Origin: Rhineura floridana
Lineage: Eukaryota; Chordata; Lepidosauria; Squamata; Rhineuridae
DNA: 64,000 bases
Direction of reading: 5' to 3'
Assembly (NCBI RefSeq): GCF_030035675.1
Contig: NC_084487.1
Location: forward strand, 34,406,474 to 34,470,473
Under the pieces are notes generated by a model. That model searched no databases. It was not told where the DNA came from and worked only from the letters and a program-made list of their open reading frames with translations. Below are positions 61,801-63,990 of the stretch, one piece after another (positions within the stretch are counted from its first letter, which is position 1; every line of letters begins with the position of its first letter). A program made the translations under genes and the position numbers.

Positions 61801-61894
61801 AAACAAAGATTTGCTTATTTTCTTTTATTAACAACAGCGGTGAAGGACAAGACGATGCAGGAGAACTTGACTTTAGTGGTCTCCTGAAACGTAG
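2542..61894 (+). CDS. MYBPC1: Slow skeletal myosin-binding protein C, 5' portion (11 coding exons)
   Basis: MYBPC1 encodes a sarcomeric protein of the thick-filament C-zone that binds myosin and actin and tunes cross-bridge cycling. The coding exons are 2542-2566, 30509-30541, 33687-33728, 38674-38709, 39105-39128, 39976-40011, 42646-42750, 49449-49597, 51172-51289, 56689-56740 and 61838-61894. Their phases agree throughout, giving about 225 codons. The order is a MPEPTKK start, a Pro/acidic linker, the C1 Ig domain (with [13 protein letters not shown] and CEVTYKDK) and the M-motif start ([23 protein letters not shown]). The M-motif text separates it from MYBPC3, which has a different sequence there. 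All junctions are GT-AG. The 3' part of the gene is outside the window. The exon model is inferred from splice signals and remembered protein similarity, without transcripts. Confidence 0.95.
5194..5262 (+). repeat. L2-like LINE or SINE 3' tail
   Basis: The text GCCGCCCTGGGCTCCTGCTG, then GGGCAGGATATAAATC, then an AATAAA-rich end is the recurrent 3' tail seen many times in this window. Only the tail is present. Confidence 0.6.
5665..5870. repeat. L2-like tail piece followed by a hAT-like fragment
   Basis: 5665-5760 is a degraded reverse-oriented TTATTTAT-type tail with CTTATCCACTCTTCATTGC. 5760-5835 (GGTGACTAAATGTGGCCCTT and onward) resembles the interior of a hAT-derived repeat. Both assignments are weak. 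Confidence 0.3.
6490..6816. mobile_element. Short non-autonomous hAT-type element with an L2 tail inside
   Basis: The ends CACCGGAGGCTG and GGCCACCACTG are inverted relatives. The interior TAGAATTAGCTAGCTCTGCC closely matches the element at 42080-42247 (CTGGAATTAGTTGGCTCTGC). Between 6722 and 6775 lies an L2-like tail (GGGGGGATATAAATTTTATA followed by ACAACAACA), apparently a later insertion. Clear target duplications were not found. Confidence 0.5.
7797..7898. repeat. (AAAG)25 tetranucleotide tract
   Basis: About 100 bp of nearly perfect AAAG units. The minus strand reads as an artefactual Phe/Leu/Ser open frame. Confidence 0.97.
8561..8745 (-). mobile_element. tRNA-derived SINE with L2-like tail (degraded)
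   Basis: On the minus strand the order is a related body (CAGCCATGAAGCTACCACC, then GTGGGCCAGCCACTGTC) followed by CACCTTGAGCTCCTTGGTGG and an AAATAAAT tail. The same body occurs in the SINE at 53317-53542. The tRNA-like head is lost or very degraded. Confidence 0.5.
9189..9625. mobile_element. Palindromic non-autonomous DNA transposon, hAT-like
   Basis: Arms 9259-9329 and 9359-9429 are imperfect inverted repeats of about 70 bp around a short GC-rich loop. For example CTACCATCAACCAAGATGGC pairs with CATCTTGGTTGATGGTAG. The outer parts are GC-rich, with GGGCCC blocks on both sides, and the left end CAGCGCCGGC resembles a hAT terminus. No coding capacity is apparent. The right boundary is approximate. 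Confidence 0.55.
10284..14134 (+). mobile_element. Nearly full-length non-LTR LINE, I/Jockey-like group (possibly Vingi)
   Basis: About 3.85 kb. An N-terminal frame (10303-10668) precedes an apurinic-type endonuclease, with FLQETW near 10785, [10 protein letters not shown] and [10 protein letters not shown] (frame 10947-11492). The reverse transcriptase follows (12000-13283), with [38 protein letters not shown] and YADD at 12867-12878. The C-terminal frame (13409-14032) ends with a CPC...H...C zinc-knuckle-like motif, as in I-group elements. Several stops and frameshifts (near 10890, 11490, 11935 and 13283) make it inactive. The 3' end is GGTCTATGACCGTAATAAAG. A 7-bp GACAATG repeat at 10277 and 14135 may be the target duplication. 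The clade name is from memory. Confidence 0.8.
14526..15391 (-). mobile_element. Candidate solo LTR, GC-rich, reverse orientation
   Basis: An 866-bp block richer in G+C and CpG than its surroundings. Read on the minus strand it begins TGCAGAATAAAC and ends CTGGGTCGCA (TG...CA). It has a TATTTAAG box at mid-length and an AATAAA signal about 70 nt before the end, an order consistent with U3-R-U5. Only GTT is directly repeated at the two edges, so the boundaries are not secured. No internal coding sequence is present. It could also be another GC-rich dispersed repeat. Confidence 0.4.
15985..16272 (+). mobile_element. CR1-like LINE 3' end
   Basis: Contains AAATTCATGGAGGATAAGAC, GCTGGACTAGATGGGCC and a terminal TTATGCTCTTATGTTC. 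The same sequence recurs at 16600-16803, 21905-22130 (reverse), 26520-26832 and 39545-39720 (reverse). It resembles the 3' untranslated end of CR1 elements. No coding part is present. Confidence 0.6.
16540..16803 (+). mobile_element. SINE tail remnant joined to a CR1-like 3' end
   Basis: 16540-16590 (GTCAGACCATAGCCCATTTA) matches the reversed 3' part of the tRNA-type SINE seen at 32311-32492. 16600-16803 is a second CR1-like tail, with ATGCTGGACATAGATGGGCC and ending TTGTGTTCTTATG. It lies about 270 bp after the preceding CR1-like tail. Confidence 0.5.
17845..17892 (-). repeat. L2-like tail fragment, reverse
   Basis: TTTATTAGATTTATATCCTG followed by TCCTTCCTCCCAGTAGGA is the reversed form of the common tail. 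Confidence 0.55.
19125..19420 (-). repeat. L2-like LINE 3' end, reverse, with (ATC)n
   Basis: Starts with an ATC trinucleotide run (19137-19157), then CTTGCCCTTCCTCCCAGCAG and AGCACTAAAAACATTAAAAC, and ends in a stretch with AATTCCAACACAGATGCAGA. Shorter copies of the same sequence lie at 25508-25705 and 28729-28945. Confidence 0.6.
20159..20254. repeat. Short palindromic dispersed repeat (TAATCTTATGCA / TGCATAGGATTGC ends)
   Basis: The ends GTAATCTTATGCATA and TGCATAGGATTGCA are inverted relatives around a centre with GGCCCCACTGAACCC. Relatives with the same theme (AGTAAGYCCCACTGA in the middle, CAATCCTA/TAGGATTG at the edges) lie near 3400-3540, 18745-18830, 25385-25445, 27355-27425, 30655-30875, 32945-33012, 46650-46735 and 50525-50595. 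Confidence 0.6.
21368..21776. mobile_element. hAT-type termini, probably one non-autonomous element
   Basis: The left edge GGGGCTGGCCCAAGATATTT and the right edge GGCAGGGCCAGCCCTG are inverted relatives of a typical hAT end. No matching 8-bp target duplication is visible, so the two ends may belong to different copies. Confidence 0.4.
21905..22130 (-). mobile_element. CR1-like LINE 3' end, reverse
   Basis: Begins GAACATAAGGAGAGCCCTAC and continues with CATCCTGTTCTCACAGTGAC, the reverse of the tail at 15985-16272. Confidence 0.6.
22189..22606. mobile_element. 418-bp AT-rich non-autonomous element with 8-bp target duplication
   Basis: The termini TAGGGATGG and CTGTCCCTA are inverted relatives. 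The flanks ATCACCAT (22181-22188) and ATTACCAT (22607-22614) match at 7 of 8 positions, the duplication size of hAT elements. The interior is T-rich, with repeated ATGCATTTTTGC-like units. A second copy in the opposite orientation lies at 53766-54500 and a partial one at about 50800-51055. Confidence 0.65.
22788..22858 (+). repeat. L2-like 3' tail
   Basis: GTAAACCGCCCAGAGAGCTT, GGGGCGGTATATAAATACAA and a TAAATAAATAAAT end. A very similar copy lies at 61500-61576. Confidence 0.7.
24044..25054 (+). mobile_element. Solo LTR of an endogenous retrovirus
   Basis: A 1011-bp segment starting TGGTGTGTAATG and ending CCGCCTACA (TG...CA), flanked on both sides by CTAG (24040-24043 and 25055-25058). A TATA box (GTGTATAAAAAACC, near 24580) and an AATAAA signal (near 24931) are in LTR order. 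A 4-bp duplication fits gammaretrovirus-like (ERV1) elements, but the class is inferred. No internal coding region is present, so this is the product of LTR-LTR recombination. The exact flanking repeats suggest moderate age. Confidence 0.7.
25508..25705 (-). repeat. L2-like LINE 3' end, reverse
   Basis: Contains TTTATATCCTGCCCTTTCTC and AGCACTAAAAACACTTTAAA, matching the copies at 19125 and 28729. Confidence 0.6.
25706..26003 (-). mobile_element. RTE-BovB LINE 3' end, reverse
   Basis: The minus strand ends AAGGCACATAACAACA, the hallmark BovB 3' terminus. Internal text (GGAAGGCCAAACAAGAGATG and TCCATAAGGAAGCCACAGAC) matches the 3' end of the other BovB copy at 36180-36361. Only about 300 bp of the 3' region remain. 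Confidence 0.8.
26363..26400. repeat. GAAA-rich simple repeat
   Basis: GAGAAAGAAAG units with minor interruptions, about 38 bp. Confidence 0.9.
26520..26832 (+). mobile_element. CR1-like LINE 3' end
   Basis: Has AACTCATGGAGGATAAACAG, CATCTGGTTGGCCACTGAGA and CTCATCCAGCAGGGTCC in the same order as the copy at 15985. Confidence 0.55.
28517..29027. mobile_element. Palindromic non-autonomous element split by an L2-like insertion
   Basis: The left part has CTGGGAACTGTAGTTTGTTA. The right part (about 28955-29027) has GGTATGATACTGCTTTAAAT and ends AGTGCAGATGGGGCC. This matches the intact copy at 63038-63355. Between them, 28729-28945 is a reversed L2-like tail, so the L2 piece inserted later. Confidence 0.6.
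29770..30098 (-). mobile_element. tRNA-derived SINE, reverse, split by a hAT-type element
   Basis: The right end read in reverse has a tRNA-like head (ATAGCTCAGTGGGAGAGTAT, then a GGTTAAATCCC-type B box). The left end is its 3' part (GATGGACCAATAGTCTGGCT in reverse). The middle, 29821-29960, is an unrelated insert flanked by GTCTATA on both sides. Confidence 0.65.
29821..29960. mobile_element. 140-bp hAT-type element nested in a SINE
   Basis: The edges CCACAGATGGAGAAC and GTTCCCCATCCCTG are inverted relatives. The centre has GGACTACAGTTCCCATCATC. The direct repeat GTCTATA at 29814-29820 and 29961-29967 marks the insertion site. Confidence 0.65.
30509..30541 (+). CDS. MYBPC1: MYBPC1 microexon, 33 nt
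   Basis: The acceptor TCCTTTTCAG and donor CAG|GTTAGT are good. The exon encodes [11 protein letters not shown] after the split codon and is phase 1 at both ends. It occupies the place of the mammalian EENEVPAPAPPP segment and shares its Glu/Pro/Ala composition. It is a flexible linker piece before the C1 domain. Being symmetric, it can be skipped without a frame change. Confidence 0.85.
30542..33686 (+). other. MYBPC1: MYBPC1 intron 2
   Basis: 3.1 kb, GTTAGT to TACACAG. It holds two adjacent copies of the short palindromic repeat (30655-30875), a tRNA-type SINE (32311-32492) and a SINE head remnant near 33345-33405. I see nothing identifiable in 30.9-32.3 kb. Confidence 0.85.
32311..32492 (+). 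mobile_element. tRNA-derived SINE
   Basis: The head has an A-box-like segment (GGTGCTACAGCAATTGC) and, further on, a B-box-like TAGTTTCAATCCC. The body contains AGGGCTGGGAGAGGACC and ends GCTAGATGGATAAATGG then TATAAGACAGCTTCCTG. Other copies lie at 29770-30098 (reverse) and 59887-60078. It is not a functional tRNA, because the acceptor stem is not complete. Confidence 0.65.
33687..33728 (+). CDS. MYBPC1: MYBPC1 microexon, 42 nt
   Basis: The acceptor TCCTACACAG and donor AAG|GTGAGT are strong. It encodes [14 protein letters not shown], phase 1-1, 14 codons. It has the length and place of the mammalian EEPSKEKEAGTTPAK-type segment but little sequence identity, as expected of a disordered linker. 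Confidence 0.85.
34038..34171. mobile_element. 134-bp hAT-type element with 8-bp target duplication
   Basis: The ends TAGGGGTAGCTGACATAGTG and CACTATGTTGGCTATCCCTG are inverted relatives. The flanks CTTTAATA (34030-34037) and CTTTAGTA (34172-34179) match 7 of 8. The centre has CAACTCCCATTAGCCC, shared with 36564, 40345 and 49938. Confidence 0.75.
34340..34530 (-). mobile_element. SINE with L2-like tail, reverse
   Basis: Contains TATTTCTATCCTGCCTTTCC, CCTCACAACAACTCTGCGAG and AGCTTTATGGCTGTGTGGG, the reversed order of the SINE body and tail seen at 8561 and 63385. Confidence 0.55.
34780..36361 (+). mobile_element. RTE-BovB LINE, 5'-truncated and internally deleted
   Basis: The first frame (34793-35335) is the C-terminal part of the endonuclease, with [29 protein letters not shown] and [19 protein letters not shown]. 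Later frames (35432-35695 and 35674-36198) carry the RT start, with [27 protein letters not shown] and [17 protein letters not shown]. After WFPIRKG, near 36180, the sequence jumps straight into the 3' end, so the RT block with the catalytic YADD is missing. The terminus AAAGGCACATAACAACAACA is diagnostic of BovB. Frameshifts add to the damage. The family is known for horizontal transfer between squamates and other animals. Confidence 0.88.
36564..36689. mobile_element. 126-bp hAT-type element with exact 8-bp target duplication
   Basis: CCTTATGG at 36556-36563 is repeated exactly at 36690-36697. The termini CAGCCTGCGCCAACCTGG and GTTGGCAAAGGCTG are inverted relatives. It is non-coding. Confidence 0.8.
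37490..37615. mobile_element. hAT-type element, diverged left end
   Basis: The centre has GAACTACAACTCCCGTCAGT and its inverted partner GATGGGAACTGTAGTTC. The right edge is GTTCCCCACCCCTG. The left terminus is degraded. Confidence 0.55.
38674..38709 (+). CDS. MYBPC1: MYBPC1 candidate microexon, 36 nt
   Basis: The acceptor TTTTACTTGCAG is strong and the donor AAG|GTCAGA moderate. It encodes [12 protein letters not shown], phase 1-1, 12 codons without a stop. The Thr/Ser run makes it a possible phosphorylation module, which is inference. I recall no matching mammalian segment, so the call rests on splice signals and phase. Confidence 0.7.
38710..39104 (+). other. MYBPC1: MYBPC1 intron 4
   Basis: 395 bp, pyrimidine-rich, ending TCTCTTTTTACAG. 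No repeat is recognised. Confidence 0.75.
39105..39128 (+). CDS. MYBPC1: MYBPC1 candidate microexon, 24 nt
   Basis: Encodes D-EDDASAA, eight codons, phase 1-1, between TTTTTACAG and CAG|GTTAGG. It is one of the smallest exons in the block and strongly acidic. The call rests on splice signals and phase. Confidence 0.68.
39129..39975 (+). other. MYBPC1: MYBPC1 intron 5
   Basis: 847 bp. It holds a reversed CR1-like tail (39545-39720). Nothing is identified in the remainder. Confidence 0.75.
39545..39720 (-). mobile_element. CR1-like LINE 3' end, reverse
   Basis: Has CACAGTGGCCAACCAGATCC and TCCTCCATGAATTTGTCGAA, the reverse of the recurrent CR1-like tail. Confidence 0.55.
39976..40011 (+). CDS. 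MYBPC1: MYBPC1 microexon, 36 nt
   Basis: The acceptor CTTACCTTGCAG and donor CAG|GTGAGA are strong. It encodes [12 protein letters not shown], phase 1-1. It is basic in contrast to the preceding acidic microexon. The Arg-Ser context could be a basophilic kinase site, which is inference. Confidence 0.75.
40210..40244 (+). other. Frame-breaking exon-like segment, 35 nt
   Basis: The acceptor TTTGTTTCAG and donor CAG|GTTCCA bound 35 nt. In the incoming phase it reads [12 protein letters not shown] without a stop, similar in character to the linker microexons. Its length is not a multiple of three, so joining it to the next exon (42646) shifts the frame and meets a stop early in the 49449 exon. 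Read through its donor, the frame ends at TGA 40272-40274, and an AATAAA lies at 40942. It may be a poison exon, a short terminal exon or a decoy. Confidence 0.3.
40345..40500. mobile_element. hAT-type palindromic element
   Basis: CCTTCCTCAGCCTGGTGCCC on the left pairs with GGGCATCAGGTTGAGGAAGG on the right. The centre carries CTCCTATCATCCCTG and GGCTGATGGGAATTG. Confidence 0.65.
42080..42247. mobile_element. 168-bp hAT-type element
   Basis: The termini CAGTGGAGGCTGGT and ACCAGCCACCACTG are inverted. The flanks AGCTACGT (42072-42079) and AGCTGCCT (42248-42255) agree at 6 of 8. The interior resembles the element at 6490-6816. Confidence 0.7.
42646..42750 (+). CDS. MYBPC1: MYBPC1 exon before the C1 domain, 105 nt
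   Basis: The acceptor CTCCTTATTAG and donor TTG|GTAAGT bound 35 codons, phase 1-1. The protein begins [15 protein letters not shown] and ends [15 protein letters not shown]. The human counterpart runs DWTLVETPPGEEQ to SILFIEKPQGGTVKV, so the alignment is clear. The FVEKPKGG part is the first strand of the C1 Ig domain. Confidence 0.95.
43071..45131 (+). mobile_element. 5'-truncated LINE, I/Jockey-like group, second copy
   Basis: Related to the copy at 10284-14134 but not identical. It starts inside the region just before the RT. The RT frames (43154-43852 and 43807-44211) carry [40 protein letters not shown] and YADD at 43822-43833. The C-terminal frames (44275-44987) end with a [18 protein letters not shown] zinc-knuckle-like motif. 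Near 43195 about 17 codons are missing relative to the first copy, and frameshifts lie near 43820, 44210 and 44600. The tail is GGTCTATGACCTTAAATAAA. AGTTCACAGT at 43061-43070 and 45132-45141 is a probable target duplication. Confidence 0.82.
45446..45712. mobile_element. Palindromic non-autonomous element
   Basis: CCACTTTAAAGTGTCATAGC and its partner GCCATGACTGTTTAAAGTGG face each other. AATCCTGGGAAGTGTAGTTT pairs with AGCTACACATCCCAGGATT. It is related to the elements at 28517, 49033, 53582 and 63038. Confidence 0.65.
45850..46170 (+). repeat. Long pyrimidine-rich tract with internal duplication
   Basis: Two C/T-rich runs (about 45858-45976 and 46043-46168) alternate with two copies of a short unit (GGTCAGTT...CTATCCTAAGCATGATTG, at 45978 and 46171). 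The layout is a degenerate tandem duplication of about 190 bp. The minus strand reads as an artefactual Gly/Glu-rich open frame. Confidence 0.8.
46983..47724 (-). mobile_element. L1-like retrotransposon 3' end, reverse, with 19-bp target duplication
   Basis: A 742-bp insert begins with a T run (poly-A on the minus strand) followed by AATTTTTATTCAAATTTTCA, which I associate with lizard L1 3' ends. AAATCTTGAATATATATCT occurs exactly at 46964-46982 and again at 47725-47743. Internal units such as CATAACCATAGTC and CGATTAATCCATCTC are repeated two or three times. It sits in an older AT-rich element (about 46750-47880). The hallmarks are those of target-primed reverse transcription. The L1 label is by memory. 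Confidence 0.75.
49033..49196. mobile_element. Palindromic non-autonomous element, short copy
   Basis: CACACAACTTACATTTAAAA faces CTTTAAATGTATGGTGTGTA, and AAAGAACCTTGGGAACTGTG faces CAATTCCTAGGATTCTTTGG. It is related to 53582-53742. Confidence 0.6.
49449..49597 (+). CDS. MYBPC1: MYBPC1 C1 Ig-domain exon, first half, 149 nt
   Basis: Enters in phase 1 after TTTTTTCCCAAG and leaves in phase 0 at AAG|GTACCA. It encodes 50 residues, beginning [19 protein letters not shown] and ending [13 protein letters not shown]. This part of the Ig fold includes the [13 protein letters not shown] strand with its core Trp residues. It is nearly identical to the remembered human sequence apart from a few conservative changes. 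Confidence 0.97.
49938..50053. mobile_element. 116-bp element forming a perfect 47+47-bp palindrome
   Basis: 49938-49984 and 50007-50053 are exact reverse complements, with a 22-bp loop. The ends read CAGAGCTTGG and CCAAGCTCTG. The inner arm carries ACTACAACTCCCATCAGCCC, the shared core of the hAT-type short elements here. No convincing 8-bp target duplication is visible, although CAGAG occurs just outside both ends. The lack of arm divergence suggests a young copy or gene conversion between the arms. Confidence 0.85.
50800..51055. repeat. Partial copy of the AT-rich TAGGGATGG element
   Basis: AT-rich, with TTTGCATA-like units and ending CCACCCATCCCTAATCC. It is similar in style to 22189-22606. 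The left end is not defined. Confidence 0.4.
51172..51289 (+). CDS. MYBPC1: MYBPC1 C1 Ig-domain exon, second half, 118 nt
   Basis: Phase 0 in after TTGGATTTCAG, phase 1 out at ATG|GTAAGG. It encodes [20 protein letters not shown], then [19 protein letters not shown]. The Y-x-C motif (NYRCEV) is the Ig F-strand signature. The sequence is very close to human MYBPC1. Confidence 0.97.
52211..52625. mobile_element. 415-bp non-autonomous hAT element
   Basis: The termini CAGGGCTGGATTA and TAATCCAGCCCTG are exact inverted repeats over 13 bp. The flanks CTACTGGG (52203-52210) and CTATTGGG (52626-52633) agree at 7 of 8. No transposase is encoded. Confidence 0.85.
53317..53542 (-). mobile_element. Sauria-type SINE (tRNA head, BovB-like tail), reverse
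   Basis: On the minus strand the order is AGTGTGGTGTAGTGGTTAAG (A box), GGTTTGAATCCCC (B box), CACTGGGTGACCTTGGGCC and a BovB-like 3' end (TAGGGTCGCTACAAGTC). The flanks TGGGACTGGCATAAA (53302-53316) and TGGGACTGGCTTAAA (53543-53557) are a 15-bp target duplication with one mismatch. Confidence 0.85.
53582..53742. mobile_element. Palindromic non-autonomous element, short copy
   Basis: ACACACCATATATTTAAAGC faces GCTTTAAATGTATGGTATGT, and GGGAACTGTAGTTTACC faces AAACTAAAGTTTCC. Confidence 0.6.
53766..54500. mobile_element. AT-rich TAGGGATGG element, opposite orientation, interrupted by a SINE
   Basis: Outer ends AAGGGATGGG and CTGTCCCTC. Interior text such as GCACTTATTCAAATTTTGCA is the reverse of the copy at 22189-22606. 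A SINE (54098-54398) sits in its poly-A/T stretch. Confidence 0.6.
54098..54398 (-). mobile_element. tRNA-derived SINE, 301 bp, nested
   Basis: The minus strand begins CCTCCGTGGCGCAGAGTGG (A box) and has GGAGGTCAATTCC (B box). The body contains GGGTAAAGAAAGGCCGGGG and GTCGGAAACGACTCGCACTA. TTTTTTTAAAA at 54087-54097 and 54399-54409 is an exact 11-bp duplication. The TTTTAAAA-type site is typical of LINE endonuclease targets. The family name is unknown to me. Confidence 0.8.
55665..56423. repeat. 35-bp inverted repeat enclosing a DIX-like retrocopy
   Basis: 55665-55701 (TGTCTGTAGCAGGATTTACC then AGAATCTTTAC) and 56387-56423 (GTAAAGATTC then GGTAAATCTTGCTACAGACA) are inverted relatives, about 32 of 35 matching. 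They enclose about 685 bp: an L2-like tail, an AT-rich stretch, the DIX-like ORF and its GC-rich leader. The outer flanks show no clear direct duplication. Confidence 0.7.
55938..56135 (-). pseudogene. Dishevelled-type DIX-domain chimeric ORF, 65 codons (probable retrocopy)
   Basis: The ATG at 56135 has a good context (GCGGCCATGG). Residues 5-44 ([20 protein letters not shown] and on to LNRPNY) closely match the start of the DIX domain of Dishevelled proteins (DVL3 from memory: [20 protein letters not shown]). After RPNY the expected KFFFKSM-type sequence is absent. Twenty-one unrelated residues follow, ending SCSMFED, then a stop. The leader is GC-rich. The downstream part is AT-rich and ends in an L2-like tail (55700-55790), so the source transcript may have been a DVL 5' exon joined to other sequence and an L2 end. 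No intron is seen. It lies antisense within MYBPC1 intron 9. DIX polymerisation by such a short product is doubtful. Confidence 0.6.
56689..56740 (+). CDS. MYBPC1: MYBPC1 exon, linker to M-motif, 52 nt
   Basis: Acceptor ATGTTTGTAG, donor AAG|GTAACT. Phase 1 in, phase 2 out. It encodes [17 protein letters not shown]. The IDIRSAFKR part is the conserved start of the MYBPC1 M-motif, while the preceding residues are more variable (human has STGTTPN). The polypyrimidine tract is supplied largely by a TTTA repeat. Confidence 0.95.
57370..57440 (-). repeat. (TTTA)n and L2-like tail, reverse
   Basis: A TTATTTATT run followed by ATTTATATACCGCCCTAAGC, the reversed common tail. Confidence 0.6.
59887..60078 (+). 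mobile_element. tRNA-derived SINE
   Basis: ATAGCTCACCCGCAGAGCAC (A box region), a degraded B box (CCAGTTTCAGTACG), CTGGAGAGCTGCTCTCTGTC, and an end with GTACTGGGTTGGATGGAC. It is the same family as 32311-32492. Confidence 0.6.
60358..60425. repeat. Half of a hAT-type short element
   Basis: CAGCCTTTCCCAACCTTTGG and AGATGTTGCTAGACTACAGT match the left half of the family seen at 36564 and 37490. The right half is absent. Confidence 0.5.
60497..60850. repeat. Repeat dense in TGGTTTG / CAAACCA
   Basis: The motif GGTTTG or its complement occurs about nine times in 350 bp, in both orientations (for example 60501, 60517, 60565, 60589, 60628, 60763 and 60826). Local inverted pairs result. The family is not recognised. 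Confidence 0.5.
61500..61576 (+). repeat. L2-like 3' tail
   Basis: GTAAACCTCCCAGAGAGCTT, GGGGCAGTATATAAATTTAA and a TAAATAAATAAAT end, matching 22788-22858. Confidence 0.7.
61838..61894 (+). CDS. MYBPC1: MYBPC1 M-motif exon, 57 nt
   Basis: Acceptor TTATTAACAACAG, donor TAG|GTGAGA. Phase 2 in, phase 2 out. It encodes [19 protein letters not shown], one residue from the remembered human [18 protein letters not shown]. This is the regulatory M-motif that contacts myosin S2. It is the last coding exon in the window; the expected continuation (REVKQQ-like) is not found before 64000. Confidence 0.97.
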
Positions 61895-63037
61895 GTGAGA
61901 ACCAAGCAATGAAATGAGCAGGTGTGGATTGGAAATGGTTAGGCTCGCACACAGAAAGTGCCAGGTGTAGAATTAATTTCCCCCCAAAAATGTTGCCATC
62001 ATTTCCTTTTGACGTTTACAGACTTTTTATTCTTAAGTTACAAAGCTTGCTGAGAGTTAAGCTAAACTGACAAGAAATCACAAAAGTCTAAAAAATGGTA
62101 CAGTTTCCTAGGGCTACTGCCCATATTATGATATAACTACATGGGAGTGCCGCAGATAATTCCTGTGTCACTAAATTATAACATGGGATGAGGTCTTACT
62201 GGCATGTGCCAGGACTATATTGGTGTTTCTTTTGTGCCTGCATGTTTTTTCTTTCTTTCTTTCCTATATAGGGATGAGAAATTTAGACCATTAATCTTCA
62301 CCCCTCCCCCCCAAAAAAACCCGATAGCAAAACCCAACTCTGGAACATTTGTTTTCAAAGCATGCAGTCCACAGATGGACTGCAGCTTTTTTGGGTTTTC
62401 TGTTTACCCTCCTCCTGCTAAGGAATGATGTGAAATGATTTGCTGAGCTCTGATAATGCATACATTAGTTATGTGTCTAAAAATGCATATGCCATGGGCT
62501 TTTAAAAGGGTAGGTATATTAGGGCTAGAAAGCAACTTGGTGGAATTTGAGAGCTTATTATAAAAGCAGAAACATTTCAGAGGGCATATGAAAACATTTT
62601 TTGAAATTCAGAATAATCCTAGAAGCTGTTAGCTGTGGGTTAAATCCCCAGATATGAGTAACAATACAAACAAGTGTTCAGATATTTGCTTGACCTTTAC
62701 ATGAGGTTTCGGTTTTCAGTACCCTCTTCTACTCGCAAGGCTGCAAAAACAATTATGCCCATTTTAGGTTACAAGACTGAGTCCATGCTCACACTTACCA
62801 AGCTGAGTTACATTTGTGTAGCAGAGAAGGTACATGTGCCCCTCCTCCGTGCAAATAACATCACAATACACAGGCACGCCACACACAGGCCCTAATTTAG
62901 CTGATGGCATGGGCATGAGATTTGCTGTCACATTTTTGAGAGGAATGAACAGTGTAAAATTAAGCATTTTTGTGGACTGGCCACATCACGAGGGATATGT
63001 GGTGAAGGGTATGTTCCTTCTTCCACTATACAACTTG

Positions 63038-63355
63038 GGCCCCATCTGCACTATGCATTTAAAACAGCAATCATACCAATTTAAACGGTCATAGCTCCCC
63101 CAAAGAATCCTAGGAGCTGTAGTTTGTAAAGGGTGCCAAGACTTGTTAGGAAACCCCTTTTCCCCTCAATTCCCAGAATGGTTTATCATTCCCTCTTCTC
63201 AGGGGATTCTGGGAATTGTACTTCTGTGATGGGAATAGAGGTCTCCTTACAAATGTCAGCGCCTGTAACAAACTAATTTCCAGGGTTCTTTGAGGGAAGC
63301 CACGACTGTTTAAAGTGGTATGATACTGCTTTAAATGGATATTGCAGATGGGGCC
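63038..63355. mobile_element. 318-bp palindromic non-autonomous element, intact ends
   Basis: The termini GGCCCCATCTGCACTATGCA and GATATTGCAGATGGGGCC are inverted relatives. Inner arms pair CCCCAAAGAATCCTAGGAGC with a CCAGGGTTCTTTGAGGG region. It is the best-bounded copy of the family also present at 28517, 45446, 49033 and 53582. Confidence 0.7.
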
Positions 63356-63384
63356 TAGAATGCTGCTTGGGAAAAGTGTCTACA

Positions 63385-63580
63385 TTTACTGATATTTACA
63401 TTGCACCTTTCTTTAATGACGTTACAGCAGCATGCACGGTCCTCCCCCGTTCTACTTTATCCTCACAACAGCTCCGAGGGATAGGTTAGACTGAGAGGCA
63501 GCAACTGGTCCAAGGTCAGCCAGTGAACTTCATGGTTGAGGAGGGATTTGAACCTAGTTGTTCAGTCTTCATCCAACCAC
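63385..63580 (-). mobile_element. SINE with L2-like tail, reverse
   Basis: TTTATCCTCACAACAGCTCC, AAGGTCAGCCAGTGAACTTC and GATTTGAACCTAGTTG (reversed B box), in the order of the copies at 8561 and 34340. Confidence 0.55.
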
Positions 63581-63584
63581 AATA

Positions 63585-63779
63585 CAGTAGGGCTCCACTT
63601 TTCGGCTTTCCGCCGATGCGGTGGCTTTCAATTAGGGGAAATTCCCCGTTTTAAAGCCAATTTTGCGGTTTTTCAGCATTTTGCAGCATTTTCGCGCAAC
63701 ATGGCCCATCATAGTCAATGGGTTCCGCTTTACGGCGGGGGCCTGGTCCCTAACCCGCCATATAAATGGGGCCCTACTG
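63585..63779. mobile_element. 195-bp Tigger/pogo-like non-autonomous element
   Basis: The ends CAGTAGGGCTCCACTTTTCG and GGGGCCCTACTG are inverted relatives of the Tigger terminus (CAGT...CCCC style). Both sides are flanked by TA (63583-63584 and 63780-63781), the Tc1/mariner duplication. The interior is CpG-containing (CCGCCGATGCGG). Confidence 0.75.
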
Positions 63780-63875
63780 TACCATACTTTTCAAGATGTT
63801 TTAAAAGTTTTTTTTAAAGATATTTTTCTGATGTTTTATTTTTAAGAACTTTTGCTTTTAAGATGTTTTTAGAGT

Positions 63876-63950
63876 TTTGTCTTTTGTTTGCTGCCCTGAG
63901 CTTCTTCTGAGAGGAAGGGTGGGATAGAATTTTTAACAAATATTTATTGT

Positions 63951-63990
<40 letters not shown>
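63876..63990 (+). repeat. L2-like tail followed by (AAT)n
   Basis: TTTGCTGCCCTGAGCTTCTT, GGGTGGGATAGAATTTT, then an AAT trinucleotide run (about 63952-63990). Confidence 0.75.

Larger units (their letters stand above)
56741..61837 (+). other. MYBPC1: MYBPC1 intron 10
   Basis: 5.1 kb. It holds L2-like tails (57370 and 61500), a tRNA-type SINE (59887), a half hAT-type element (60358-60425) and a TGGTTTG-rich repeat (60497-60850). I see nothing identifiable in 56.75-57.35, 57.45-59.85 and 60.9-61.5 kb. Confidence 0.85.

Noticed and set aside
63951-63990. CRISPR-like periodic repeat
   Set aside because: It is a plain AAT microsatellite at the end of an L2-like tail, with no spacers.
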